Shown here in pieces: positions 6,334 through 12,541 of a stretch of 12,541 nucleotides of DNA (the first letter of the stretch is position 1; each line of letters begins with the position of its first letter). The stretch lies in the NCBI GenBank assembly GCA_002505805.1, contig DAWB01000084.1, positions 3,242 through 15,782 on the forward strand, given 5' to 3'. A program made the translations under genes and the position numbers. The notes below the pieces were generated by a model. It searched no databases. It saw only the letters and a program-made list of their open reading frames with translations, and was not told the DNA's origin. The stretch is from Methanosaeta sp. UBA80 (GTDB taxonomy: Archaea > Halobacteriota > Methanosarcinia > Methanotrichales > Methanotrichaceae).

Positions 6334-7188
6334 ATGAACTGCAAGCCTGATTCTGAACGGGTGGCACAGTGCGCCCTCCTGGCCATGCTCTTTGAGCTGT
6401 CTTCCAGTCCCAAGCCGGGCAATGTGGATCGCTGTCACGATTTCCACGATATCGGCTTTCATCACTTTCTCACCAGCGCCGTCTCCGCTTATCCCGTCTT
6501 TCGCCGGGCGGCCGAGAGCGCAGCCGGTCCAGGAGCTCTGATACTGGAGGGCGTAACAGCATGGCAGAGCTGGGGTCTGTCCAGCAACACCCATTTCGGC
6601 TCTCTGGTGCTTATGATACCCCTGGCCATAGCTTCTGGCAGGCGGGGGGAAATGCAGGAGGAGCTGAAGAGCATCCTGGATCAGAGCAGCACCGAGGATG
6701 CTCTGGGCTTTTACCGGGCCTTCTCTCAGGCCGGAGCCAGAGTTGTGGATGTAGAGAGCTATTCTCTCAGCGAACGAAACTGGGAGCAGAAACTGCAGGA
6801 AAGCGGCAAAAGCCTGATGGATCTGATGAGGCTGTCTGCTGACCACGATCTAATTGCCCGGGAGTGGTCCACCTACTATCATCGCTGCTTTGCTCTTTCA
6901 GATAGGATGGCGAAGGGGATAATGGAGATGGGCTTGAACGAGGGTGTGGTCAGGAGCTATCTTGAGGCGCTGGCAGAAGTACCCGACAGCCTGGTCCAGG
7001 CCAAGTTCGGAATAAGGGCGGCCCTGGAGGTCTCCCGCCGGGCGGGCCTGGCCCTGCAGGATCCCACCCTGGAGGAGGCCTCGCGCCTGGACAAGGATCT
7101 ATTAGAAAAGGACATCAATCCGGGCTCCACGGCGGATCTGATTGCGGCATCTTTATTTATAGCCCTTCTGAGGGGTTTGAGGTTTTGA
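6334..7188 (+). CDS. Triphosphoribosyl-dephospho-CoA synthase family protein (CitG/MdcB-like)
   Basis: Characterised bacterial members join ATP and dephospho-CoA to make the triphosphoribosyl prosthetic-group precursor of citrate lyase or malonate decarboxylase. This 284-residue homologue keeps the family motifs: SPKPGNVD (residues 25-32), NTHFGSLVLMIPLA (85-98), PDSLVQAKFG (217-226) and NPGSTADLIAASLF (262-275). Neither citrate lyase nor malonate decarboxylase genes are nearby, and methanogens are not known for them. The archaeal protein may therefore transfer a ribosyl-phosphate unit to a different acceptor; its real substrate is unknown. It starts three bases after the marker 9 stop and runs into the DUF447 gene, so it is almost certainly co-expressed with both. 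The sequence appears intact and of normal length, and I saw no signal peptide or membrane segment. Confidence 0.83.
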   Translation: MNCKPDSERVAQCALLAMLFELSSSPKPGNVDRCHDFHDIGFHHFLTSAVSAYPVFRRAAESAAGPGALILEGVTAWQSWGLSSNTHFGSLVLMIPLAIASGRRGEMQEELKSILDQSSTEDALGFYRAFSQAGARVVDVESYSLSERNWEQKLQESGKSLMDLMRLSADHDLIAREWSTYYHRCFALSDRMAKGIMEMGLNEGVVRSYLEALAEVPDSLVQAKFGIRAALEVSRRAGLALQDPTLEEASRLDKDLLEKDINPGSTADLIAASLFIALLRGLRF

Positions 7189-7190
7189 AA

Positions 7191-7784
7191 ATGCTTTATG
7201 GAAATGAGGCTCTTGATGAGCTGGGAATTTTAGAGGGCATAAATGAGGTGATTGCCACCACAGAGTCAGAAGGCAGGATCAATGCCGCCCCTATAGGCAT
7301 AATCAGGAGCGAAGACCGGCTTTATGTACGGCTTTTTCTGGGCACCCACACCTATGAGAATGTGCTGGCTAAAGGCTGGTTTGTGGCAAACATCACCCAT
7401 GATGCCTGGATCTTTGCCGAGACCGCTCTGGAGGATCTCTCGCCCAAATACTTCACCCGCAAAGAGGATCTGCCCGTTCTGGAAGATGCCGAGGCCTGGC
7501 TGCTCTTTGAGTGCGAGGCTTTTGCCTCTGATATCATCATAGCCGATTTAAAGCCGATCAAGGGAGAGATGATAAGAAAGGACTTTCGGGCTGTCAACCG
7601 GGGAGCGAACCTGGTCATCGAGGCAGCAGTGGCCGCCACCAGGTATCTGGCACTGCGGACTGATTCTTATTTTGAAGAGCTGATGAAGATGCAGAGGATC
7701 ATAGACCGCTGCGGCGGTCCCAGAGAGAGGCTGGCCATGGAGCAGCTCATGGAAAGGGTGGACAGCTTCTCTCATATGAGGTAA
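7191..7784 (+). CDS. DUF447 family protein, probable flavin-binding split-barrel fold
   Basis: This protein of about 197 residues matches the archaeal DUF447 family. The N-terminal GILEGINEVIATT and GRINAAPIGI strands, then LYVRLFLGTHTYENV and WFVANITHD, are typical of an FMN-binding split barrel. I recall that an Archaeoglobus member was crystallised with FMN, but this cannot be checked here. The chemical reaction is unknown. The ATG at 7191 is chosen because GAGGT (7179-7183) lies seven bases upstream. An in-frame TTG at 7185 overlapping the previous stop would add two residues and is an alternative. The gene is tightly packed behind the CitG homologue and 14 bases before radB. By recollection, DUF447 relatives also occur in the tetrahydromethanopterin gene clusters of methylotrophic bacteria, which hints at a C1-cofactor role. 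Confidence 0.8.
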   Translation: MLYGNEALDELGILEGINEVIATTESEGRINAAPIGIIRSEDRLYVRLFLGTHTYENVLAKGWFVANITHDAWIFAETALEDLSPKYFTRKEDLPVLEDAEAWLLFECEAFASDIIIADLKPIKGEMIRKDFRAVNRGANLVIEAAVAATRYLALRTDSYFEELMKMQRIIDRCGGPRERLAMEQLMERVDSFSHMR

Positions 7785-7798
7785 GGGAATATATCCTC

Positions 7799-8464
7799 AT
7801 GCTCGACTGCTTGCCTTGCGGCTGCAATGCCATAGATCTCTTATTAGGCGGCGGATTTGAGGCAGGCATAATCACCCAGATCTATGGGGAGTCGGGAACG
7901 GGAAAGAGCAACATCGCCATGCAGCTGGCAGTGCAGGCGGTCTCTCGCGGGCTGAGAGTGATCTTCATAGACACGGAAGGCTTCTCCGGTGAAAGGTTCA
8001 AGCAAATCGCCGGTCCCGGGGCAGAGGAGATGGCCAAGAAGATCATGGTCTTCGAGCCCATGAGCCTGGAGCAGCAGGCCATTGCCATCCGCGAGTCTTC
8101 TCGCATAGCGGGCAGGGATCTGGGGCTGGTGATACTGGACTCCGCCACCTCCCTGTACCGGGTTCTTCTGGAGGCGGAGGACAGCCGCACCATCCGCCGC
8201 ACTTTGAACCTGCAGCTGTCAGAGCTGCAGGAGATAGCCCGGAGGCACAGGATTCCTGTGGTTATAACCAATCAGGTTTATACTGATATAGAGAGCAAGA
8301 TCCTCCGGCCCTTGGGAGGCAAAGGCCTTGAGCACATGTGCAAGGCAATAATGCTCCTGGAGAAGAGAGGCGAGGGTTTGCGTCGGGCCAGGCTGGTCAA
8401 GCATCGCTCCCAGCCGGAGGGCATGACTGCGGACTTCCGCCTAACCGCCCGAGGCCTGGAGTGA
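7799..8464 (+). CDS. radB: DNA repair and recombination protein RadB
   Basis: RadB is the euryarchaeal RadA paralogue that assists homologous recombination; it binds DNA and ATP but hydrolyses ATP poorly. This 221-residue protein consists of the RecA-like core only, without RadA's N-terminal helix-hairpin-helix domain, as expected for RadB. Walker A is GESGTGKS (residues 30-37), the conserved acidic patch is IDTEG (57-61), Walker B is LVILD (110-114), and the ITNQV strand (156-160) matches the RecA-family Q motif. The ATG at 7799 is preceded by AGGTAAGGG. It is the last gene of the marker 9 run and converges on the acetyltransferase gene with a 30-base gap. A repair gene behind metabolic genes is probably a matter of convenience and not of shared function. 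Confidence 0.9.
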   Translation: MLDCLPCGCNAIDLLLGGGFEAGIITQIYGESGTGKSNIAMQLAVQAVSRGLRVIFIDTEGFSGERFKQIAGPGAEEMAKKIMVFEPMSLEQQAIAIRESSRIAGRDLGLVILDSATSLYRVLLEAEDSRTIRRTLNLQLSELQEIARRHRIPVVITNQVYTDIESKILRPLGGKGLEHMCKAIMLLEKRGEGLRRARLVKHRSQPEGMTADFRLTARGLE

Positions 8465-8494
8465 CCGGCAGTTTCAGGCGTTTAATCGATCTGC

Positions 8495-8995
8495 TTATAG
8501 CTGCAGCCTCATGATGATGGCCGCCTCACCGTCTGTGTAGTAAGCGGGGCAGACACCGATCATGCGAAATCCCAGCATGGAATAGAGGGAATGGGCTTTT
8601 TTATTGCTGACCCGCACCTCCAGGGTGGCGCTAAGAGCTCCCATCTGCCGAAAAGCCCGCAAGACCTCCAGCATCAGCCTCAGGCCCACGCCCCGGCCTT
8701 GAAAGGGGGGCCGGACCGCCAGCCAGAAGACTCTGCCCTCGAAGGGGGTATGCTTGAATCCCAGCACAAAGCCGGCTATCCTTCCACCCACCTCTGCAAC
8801 CAGGCTGGTGTAAGGGTGGTACTGGCAGAAGGCGCTGAATATGGCAGGATCATAACCACCCAAGACCTCCCGGTCTATCTCCACTGCCGCCTCCAGGTCT
8901 TTGGGCTGCAGCCTCCTGACCATTAGTGGCTCTTTTAGTATGCCGGTATCCATTCCGTCTATAAGCCGGCTGTATGCCTGCTCCTCAGTCCACAT
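8495..8995 (-). CDS. GNAT-family N-acetyltransferase, RimI-like
   Basis: GNAT enzymes move an acetyl group from acetyl-CoA to an amine; RimI/Ard1-type members acetylate protein N-termini. The acetyl-CoA pyrophosphate loop is QGRGVG (residues 99-104) within WLAVRPPFQGRGVGLRLM (91-108). The downstream LEVRVSNKKAHSLYSMLGF segment (125-143), with N131 and Y138, is the pattern of the RimI subgroup. The domain begins near MVRRLQPKDLEAAVEID, so the first 24 residues are an extension. Either the ATG at 8995, with AGGTTAA just upstream, or the internal ATG at codon 25 could be used. The protein is cytoplasmic with no signal. The gene is monocistronic, divergent from the kinase and convergent with radB. 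The acceptor is not predictable: it may be a protein N-terminus, but antibiotic or metabolite acetylation cannot be excluded. Confidence 0.82.
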   Translation of the reverse strand: MWTEEQAYSRLIDGMDTGILKEPLMVRRLQPKDLEAAVEIDREVLGGYDPAIFSAFCQYHPYTSLVAEVGGRIAGFVLGFKHTPFEGRVFWLAVRPPFQGRGVGLRLMLEVLRAFRQMGALSATLEVRVSNKKAHSLYSMLGFRMIGVCPAYYTDGEAAIIMRLQL

Positions 8996-9024
8996 TTAAC
9001 CTGCCATTGAATCCCGAGCGGAAA

Positions 9025-9033
9025 TAGTTTATC
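9025..9033 (+). promoter_or_regulatory. TATA-like element for the hybrid kinase gene
   Basis: TAGTTTATC has its TTTAT core centred about 27 bases before the ATG at 9057. Together with the lack of room for a standard ribosome binding site (GCGAGG abuts the ATG), this suggests a leaderless transcript. The gap to the divergent acetyltransferase start is only 61 bases, so the two promoters overlap. Confidence 0.4.
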
Positions 9034-9056
9034 AAACCCCGGCTAAATAGGCGAGG

Positions 9057-11912
9057 ATGAGAAAGATCCAGATCCAGACAGCTCTGATCGCTCTGATATT
9101 ATTACTGATCTGGTGGCAGGCCGGCCTGTGGTATCAGTCCCAACTCATTTCTGATGAAAGAGCCGAGGTTGCCGACCATCTCGCTTCGCACGGCAATTCC
9201 CTGGCTACAAGCATATCCTCACGCCTGGATAAGCTCAATGGACTGCATGCCTTCGTCCAGGCGGAGATGGGATCATCGCCCGAACTTCTAAATCAAAGGT
9301 TTTCCATCTTTGCCCGAAACAGCTACTCGGAAGACAGCGGCATCATCAATCTGGCCATAGCTCCGCAAGGGATCTTTAAGCATGTTTATCCACTCGATGC
9401 GATGCAGGGCATGATCGGCCAGAGCCTCTTTCGCGATCTCTCCCCCTCTTTCAGGATGGATGTTGAAAAAGCGATAGAAACAGGAGATATGGTCATCACC
9501 CCTCCTCATGAGATGAGACGGGGTGGCCTGGGGATTGTGGGCAGGAGAGCGGTTCTAGATAATGGAAGCTTCTGGGGGATAGTATCCATGACTATGGATG
9601 CTCGGAAAGTGCTGCAATCATCGGGATTGAACGCCACCTCCGGCGACCTTAATATGGCACTGAAAGACAGCCGGAGCCATGTTTTCTTTGGAGAGGAGAG
9701 CGTATTCCTCTCCGACCCTGTGATCCATAGAGTATTGCTGCCCGATAGCTACTGGGAGCTGGCGGCGGTGCCGGTCAGAGGATGGGCGGGATCGGTACAG
9801 GTGCCTCTGCGAATAGCTCAGATGGCGGGACTGATCATCATTGGGCTTTTGGTCATCCTTTATTATCTGGCCGCCAGCAGACAGGACTTTTTGAGCCAGA
9901 CGATCCGGGAGAAGACATCCGATCTGGAAAAAGAGCTGGCGGAGAGAAAGAGGGCGGAAAAGGCATTGCAGGAGAGGGAATCGCATCTCAGGGCCATATT
10001 CGAGGCGGCGGAGAATGTGGCATTCATCATCGCCGAGGGCAAAAGCTCCGTGCCCCTCATCCTTGAGTTTTCTCCCGGAGCGGAGAAGATCTTTGGATAC
10101 GGCAGGGAAGAGGTCATAGGAAGATCGATCTCAATTCTGCTCTCCTCCGGAGATCAGGATAAGCTGGCAAAAATCATATCCCGGATAAGAAATGAGAGCC
10201 GTCTCTCAGGATTTGCATCTTTAGTCAGAAAGAGCGAGGAGAGCTTTCCGGCCATGTGCTCTCTATATCCTCTCCTGGATGAGACGGGAGAGGTTTATGC
10301 CGCTCTCGGCGTTTGCATAGATATCACCGATCAGAAGAGGATGGAGGGAGAGCTGGTGCAGGCAAAAGAAGCCGCCGAAGCATCGTCCCGGGCCAAGGCC
10401 GAGTTCACGGCCAATGTCAGCCATGAGATGAGAACGCCTCTCAATGCAGTGATAGGCATGACCGATCTCTTGCTGGAGAGCGATCTCGATCCAGTCAAGA
10501 GGGATTATGTCCGGACCATTCGCAACAGCGGGCTGTCCCTGCTGTCCATAATCAATGAGATACTGGACTACTCCAAGATAGAAGCCAGGAAGATGGATAT
10601 TGTGGAGGGAGCGGTAAATCCGCAGGAGATACTGGAGGCGGCCATGGAGCAGGTCGCCCCCAGGGCAGCAGAGAAGCGCCTGGAGCTGGCCTATATCCTG
10701 GCCGATGATCTGCCAGCGAGGATCTGGGGCGACGGCAAACGGTTGAGCCAGATTCTGGTCAACCTTCTCAGCAATGCCATCAAATTCACCGAGTCCGGGG
10801 AGGTCACAGTCTGGGTTGATCTTGATTCGGAAAAGAAGGCCTATCATTTTGTGGTCAAGGATACGGGAATAGGAATACCGGAGGATCGCATGTCCCGGCT
10901 CTTCCTGTCCTTCAGCCAGGTGGATACCTCTCTGGCCAGGAGGTACGACGGGACCGGCCTGGGACTGGCCATAAGCAGCAAGCTGGTCGGCCTTATGGGT
11001 GGCCGGATCTGGGCGGAGAGCAAGATCAATGCCGGTTCTCAATTTCATTTTACCATTCCGGCCAGGATGGACGATGCCCGTCTTAGGGCAGCAGAGGATC
11101 AATCCTCTGCCAATGGCCCGGATTACTCAGGGCTCACAGGCAAGAGGGCTTTACTGGTCTCCGGCATACAGTCCAGCCGGATGATGCTGGCCGGCCATCT
11201 CAGATCCTTTGGCCTGATCTGGGAGGAGGCAGCAACGGGCTGTGAGGCGGCAGAAAAGCTGGAGAAGAGCCGCTTCGATGTGGCCATTGCCGATTCCGAT
11301 ATCCAGGAGCCTGGCATCCTGGAAGAGAGCTTGAGTCGGCAGGATAATCTGGCATTGCCGCTGATAGAAGTGGGCTTTCTGGGGGACAAGGCCAGGTTTC
11401 CCGCCCCTAGAGTCAGCGTCTTTTTAGCCAAGCCCATCCGGGGCAAGCAGCTGGGAGGGGCATTGCGTCTCATCTTCGGGCAGAAAGAGGGCTATGCTGC
11501 CAGCCAGGTGCCGGCTACTCAGCCTGAGAAGTCATACTCCGACTATCGCATTCTCTTAGCGGAGGACAATCCGGTCAACCAGAAGGTGGCACTGGCCATG
11601 CTCAAACATCTGGGCTATAAAGCGGATCTGGCAGGCAATGGCCGGGAGGTGCTGAGCAGCCTGGAGCAGAAGGCCTATGACGTCATACTCATGGACATCC
11701 AGATGCCGGAGATGGATGGGCTGGAGGCGACGAGATTCATTCGCACCAGGCTGCCCTCCGCCAGCCAGCCCCGAATCATAGCCATGACTGCATTTGCCAT
11801 GAAGGGAGACAGGGAGCAGTGCCTGGCGGCGGGAATGGATGATTACATTGGCAAGCCGGTGAAGATGGAGGAGCTGAAGAGAGTTCTGGAAAGGATGGGA
11901 AGCTCGGATTAG
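9057..11912 (+). CDS. Membrane hybrid sensor histidine kinase: CHASE-PAS-HisKA-HATPase-REC-REC
   Basis: This 951-residue sensor senses an external signal and autophosphorylates on histidine. In order: a first membrane helix (residues 8-24); an extracytoplasmic CHASE-type domain (about 60-190, with INLAIAPQG at 97-105 and YPLDAMQG at 111-118); a second membrane helix (255-272); a coiled coil (285-308); a PAS domain (308-428, with a FSPGAEKIFGYGREEVIG core); HisKA with phospho-acceptor H456 in SHEMRTPLNAVIG; the ATPase domain with N-box N569/N573, G1 box DTGIGIP (602-608) and G2 box GTGLGLAI (632-639); and two receivers. The first receiver (about 696-808) keeps the acceptor-equivalent D746 and K792 but has lost the acidic pair (S702/G703). 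The second (829-948) is complete: E836, D837, D880, T911, K933. No HAMP domain and no separate response regulator gene are seen here, so the output partner is unknown. Confidence 0.9.
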   Translation: MRKIQIQTALIALILLLIWWQAGLWYQSQLISDERAEVADHLASHGNSLATSISSRLDKLNGLHAFVQAEMGSSPELLNQRFSIFARNSYSEDSGIINLAIAPQGIFKHVYPLDAMQGMIGQSLFRDLSPSFRMDVEKAIETGDMVITPPHEMRRGGLGIVGRRAVLDNGSFWGIVSMTMDARKVLQSSGLNATSGDLNMALKDSRSHVFFGEESVFLSDPVIHRVLLPDSYWELAAVPVRGWAGSVQVPLRIAQMAGLIIIGLLVILYYLAASRQDFLSQTIREKTSDLEKELAERKRAEKALQERESHLRAIFEAAENVAFIIAEGKSSVPLILEFSPGAEKIFGYGREEVIGRSISILLSSGDQDKLAKIISRIRNESRLSGFASLVRKSEESFPAMCSLYPLLDETGEVYAALGVCIDITDQKRMEGELVQAKEAAEASSRAKAEFTANVSHEMRTPLNAVIGMTDLLLESDLDPVKRDYVRTIRNSGLSLLSIINEILDYSKIEARKMDIVEGAVNPQEILEAAMEQVAPRAAEKRLELAYILADDLPARIWGDGKRLSQILVNLLSNAIKFTESGEVTVWVDLDSEKKAYHFVVKDTGIGIPEDRMSRLFLSFSQVDTSLARRYDGTGLGLAISSKLVGLMGGRIWAESKINAGSQFHFTIPARMDDARLRAAEDQSSANGPDYSGLTGKRALLVSGIQSSRMMLAGHLRSFGLIWEEAATGCEAAEKLEKSRFDVAIADSDIQEPGILEESLSRQDNLALPLIEVGFLGDKARFPAPRVSVFLAKPIRGKQLGGALRLIFGQKEGYAASQVPATQPEKSYSDYRILLAEDNPVNQKVALAMLKHLGYKADLAGNGREVLSSLEQKAYDVILMDIQMPEMDGLEATRFIRTRLPSASQPRIIAMTAFAMKGDREQCLAAGMDDYIGKPVKMEELKRVLERMGSSD

Positions 11913-11917
11913 TCCTG

Positions 11918-11957
11918 GCGGGATCATATTCATTCTCACGATGCAATAAAATCCCGC
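11918..11957. repeat. Inverted repeat just after the kinase gene
   Basis: GCGGGAT (11918-11924) and ATCCCGC (11951-11957) form a perfect 7-bp stem, extendable by one G-U pair, around a 26-base loop. It starts six bases after the kinase stop and ends seven bases before the next gene's TATA-like box. It could be an RNA stem at the kinase transcript end or a protein site overlapping the next promoter. Confidence 0.3.
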
Positions 11958-11959
11958 TC

Positions 11960-11973
11960 AAAGCTATAAATAG
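11960..11973 (+). promoter_or_regulatory. Strong archaeal promoter (BRE plus TATA) for the cysteine-rich protein gene
   Basis: AAAGCTATAAATAG matches a purine-rich BRE followed by a near-ideal TATA box centred near 11968. It predicts a transcript start near 11995 and a leader of about 37 bases. GAGG at 12021-12024 lies seven bases before the ATG as ribosome binding site. It is the best promoter in the window. Confidence 0.6.
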
Positions 11974-12031
11974 CAGCAGGTGAAATGCCCTCTGTTTTGT
12001 AAGGCGCTTAAAGCCTGGCAGAGGAATCAAG

Positions 12032-12340
12032 ATGAAACGATCTATACTGGTGATACTGCTTTTGGCAGTGGCCATAGCAGCCCTGGCACTGGTCTCATTC
12101 TCCCTTCCCACCGATCTCTCGGAAAAGAGCCAGAGCTGTCCTTCAGGAGGAAACTGTAGCGGTAACTGTAGCGGTAACTGTAGCGGCAACTGCAGCCATA
12201 GCTGCGGCGAGGGCGGCATCTGCTCTTCCCACTCCTCCTGCCAGGAGAATAATTCCCGGGAGAGCTGCTCAGGAGCCGGATCCTGCCCCCTGAAACAAGC
12301 AGCGAAAAAAGGCGGCTGCAGATCTCGCTGCTCGGCTTAA
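12032..12340 (+). CDS. Small exported or membrane-anchored cysteine-rich protein with GNCS repeats
   Basis: I do not recognise a family. The 102-residue protein starts with a basic residue pair and a strongly hydrophobic segment (residues 4-24), a signal peptide or membrane anchor; no lipoprotein box is seen. The remainder is polar with 12 cysteines (36, 42, 46, 50, 54, 58, 64, 70, 79, 85, 96, 100), many at four- or six-residue spacing. Residues 40-55 are four perfect GNCS units, and each NCS is an N-glycosylation sequon (N41, N45, N49, N53), with another at N73. The tail is basic. Possible roles are metal binding at the cell surface, a disulfide-rich or glycosylated envelope protein, or a redox buffer; none is shown. 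Real coding status is supported by the strong promoter, the ribosome binding site and the in-frame repeat. It sits 74 bases before mch in the same direction. Confidence 0.75.
   Translation: MKRSILVILLLAVAIAALALVSFSLPTDLSEKSQSCPSGGNCSGNCSGNCSGNCSHSCGEGGICSSHSSCQENNSRESCSGAGSCPLKQAAKKGGCRSRCSA
12149..12196 (+). repeat. Four tandem 12-bp repeats encoding GNCS
   Basis: Four contiguous 12-base units (consensus GGTAACTGTAGC) encode Gly-Asn-Cys-Ser four times. Units two and three are identical. The first differs by one base and the fourth by two, all synonymous. Repeats of whole codons can expand or contract by slippage without frameshift. Confidence 0.85.
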
Positions 12341-12368
12341 ACCCGCCCCTTAAAATCTGTCGATAGAC

Positions 12369-12407
12369 TTTTATGGCCGCCAGCATTCTAGCCTGGAAAA
12401 GGTGATC
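12369..12407 (+). promoter_or_regulatory. mch promoter and ribosome binding site
   Basis: A TATA-like TTTTATGG lies at 12369-12376 and predicts a transcript start near 12398. The short leader would then carry GGTGATC (12401-12407), an exact match to the archaeal anti-16S sequence, seven bases before the ATG at 12415. The tungstate operon promoter has the same TTTTATGG core. Confidence 0.5.
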
Positions 12408-12414
12408 CGGCTTG

Positions 12415-12541
12415 ATGGGAATCAATGAGATGGGATTCGAGGTCTTTGAGGAGATGCTCGACTATGCCGATGAGCTGCAGATAGAGGTCCACGAACTGGA
12501 GAACGGTGCAATTGTGGCTGATGCAGGGATAAAGGCCAAGG
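12415..12541 (+). CDS. mch: Methenyltetrahydromethanopterin cyclohydrolase, N-terminal fragment
   Basis: Mch interconverts N5,N10-methenyl- and N5-formyl-tetrahydromethanopterin (or sarcinapterin) in the cytoplasm, a step of the C1 branch of methanogenesis. Only the first 42 codons are in the window; the gene runs off the right edge. The visible pattern SerAsn-like start, then EMLDYADELQIEVHELENGA (residues 13-32) and a VADAG turn, matches the conserved Mch N-terminus, where helix 1 leads to the first strand and the ELENG loop. The start is firmly placed by the GGTGATC site seven bases upstream. The fragment has no sign of damage. Because only about an eighth of the protein is visible, no catalytic residue can be checked. 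Confidence 0.82.
   Translation, partial: MGINEMGFEVFEEMLDYADELQIEVHELENGAIVADAGIKAK

Noticed and set aside
6265..6846. Minus-strand open frame of 193 codons
   Set aside because: Antisense to the marker 9 end and the CitG-like gene, whose motifs are clear on the plus strand.
10263..11102. Minus-strand open frame of 279 codons
   Set aside because: Fully antisense to the kinase's HisKA/ATPase domains, with low-complexity composition and no family features.
12149..12196. CRISPR-like array
   Set aside because: The 12-base units are contiguous with no spacers and encode a peptide repeat in frame.
1..12541. tRNA, rRNA or insertion sequence
   Set aside because: Reading both strands by eye I found no cloverleaf-type sequence, rRNA segment, transposase or terminal repeats; a covariance-model scan would be needed to exclude small RNAs.

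Overview
The window looks like chromosomal DNA of a methanogenic archaeon, most probably a Methanothrix (Methanosaeta)-like member of the Methanosarcinia. The evidence is a methanogenesis marker 9 protein, the N-terminus of methenyl-H4MPT cyclohydrolase (Mch), a RadB recombinase, archaeal TATA-like boxes, and GGTGATC-type ribosome binding sites. The genus is inferred from overall protein character and was not tested by search.

Layout. The left edge (1-199) holds at most the tail of an unidentified gene. A small AT-richer island with a HicA/HicB toxin-antitoxin pair follows (200-715). A minus-strand sugar-nucleotide epimerase/dehydratase (919-1884) is divergent from a plus-strand tungstate ABC transporter operon of binding protein, permease and ATPase (1989-4371), in which the cistrons lie 12 and 1 bases apart. 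A minus-strand membrane polyferredoxin of the NapH/CcoG type (4408-5148) converges on that operon. Next is a four-gene plus-strand run (5344-8464): marker 9 protein, CitG-like triphosphoribosyl-dephospho-CoA synthase homologue, DUF447 flavin-fold protein and RadB. A minus-strand RimI-like acetyltransferase (8495-8995) is divergent from a 951-residue hybrid histidine kinase (9057-11912). A tiny exported cysteine-rich protein with a GNCS repeat (12032-12340) and the start of mch (12415 to the right edge) close the window.

How the genes fit together. Tungstate uptake is a plausible supply for the tungsten form of formylmethanofuran dehydrogenase, and Mch works in the same C1 branch. Marker 9, the CitG homologue and the DUF447 protein form a compact cluster with a cofactor or C1-metabolism flavour, but their reactions are not known from the sequence. 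The most interesting leads are this cluster and the cysteine/sequon-repeat protein beside mch. Several promoters show a TATA-like element about 27 bases before the start codon, predicting leaderless mRNAs.

I saw no tRNA, rRNA, CRISPR array, insertion sequence or replication origin. No gene-free stretch exceeds 300 bases; the largest are 716-918 and 5149-5343.
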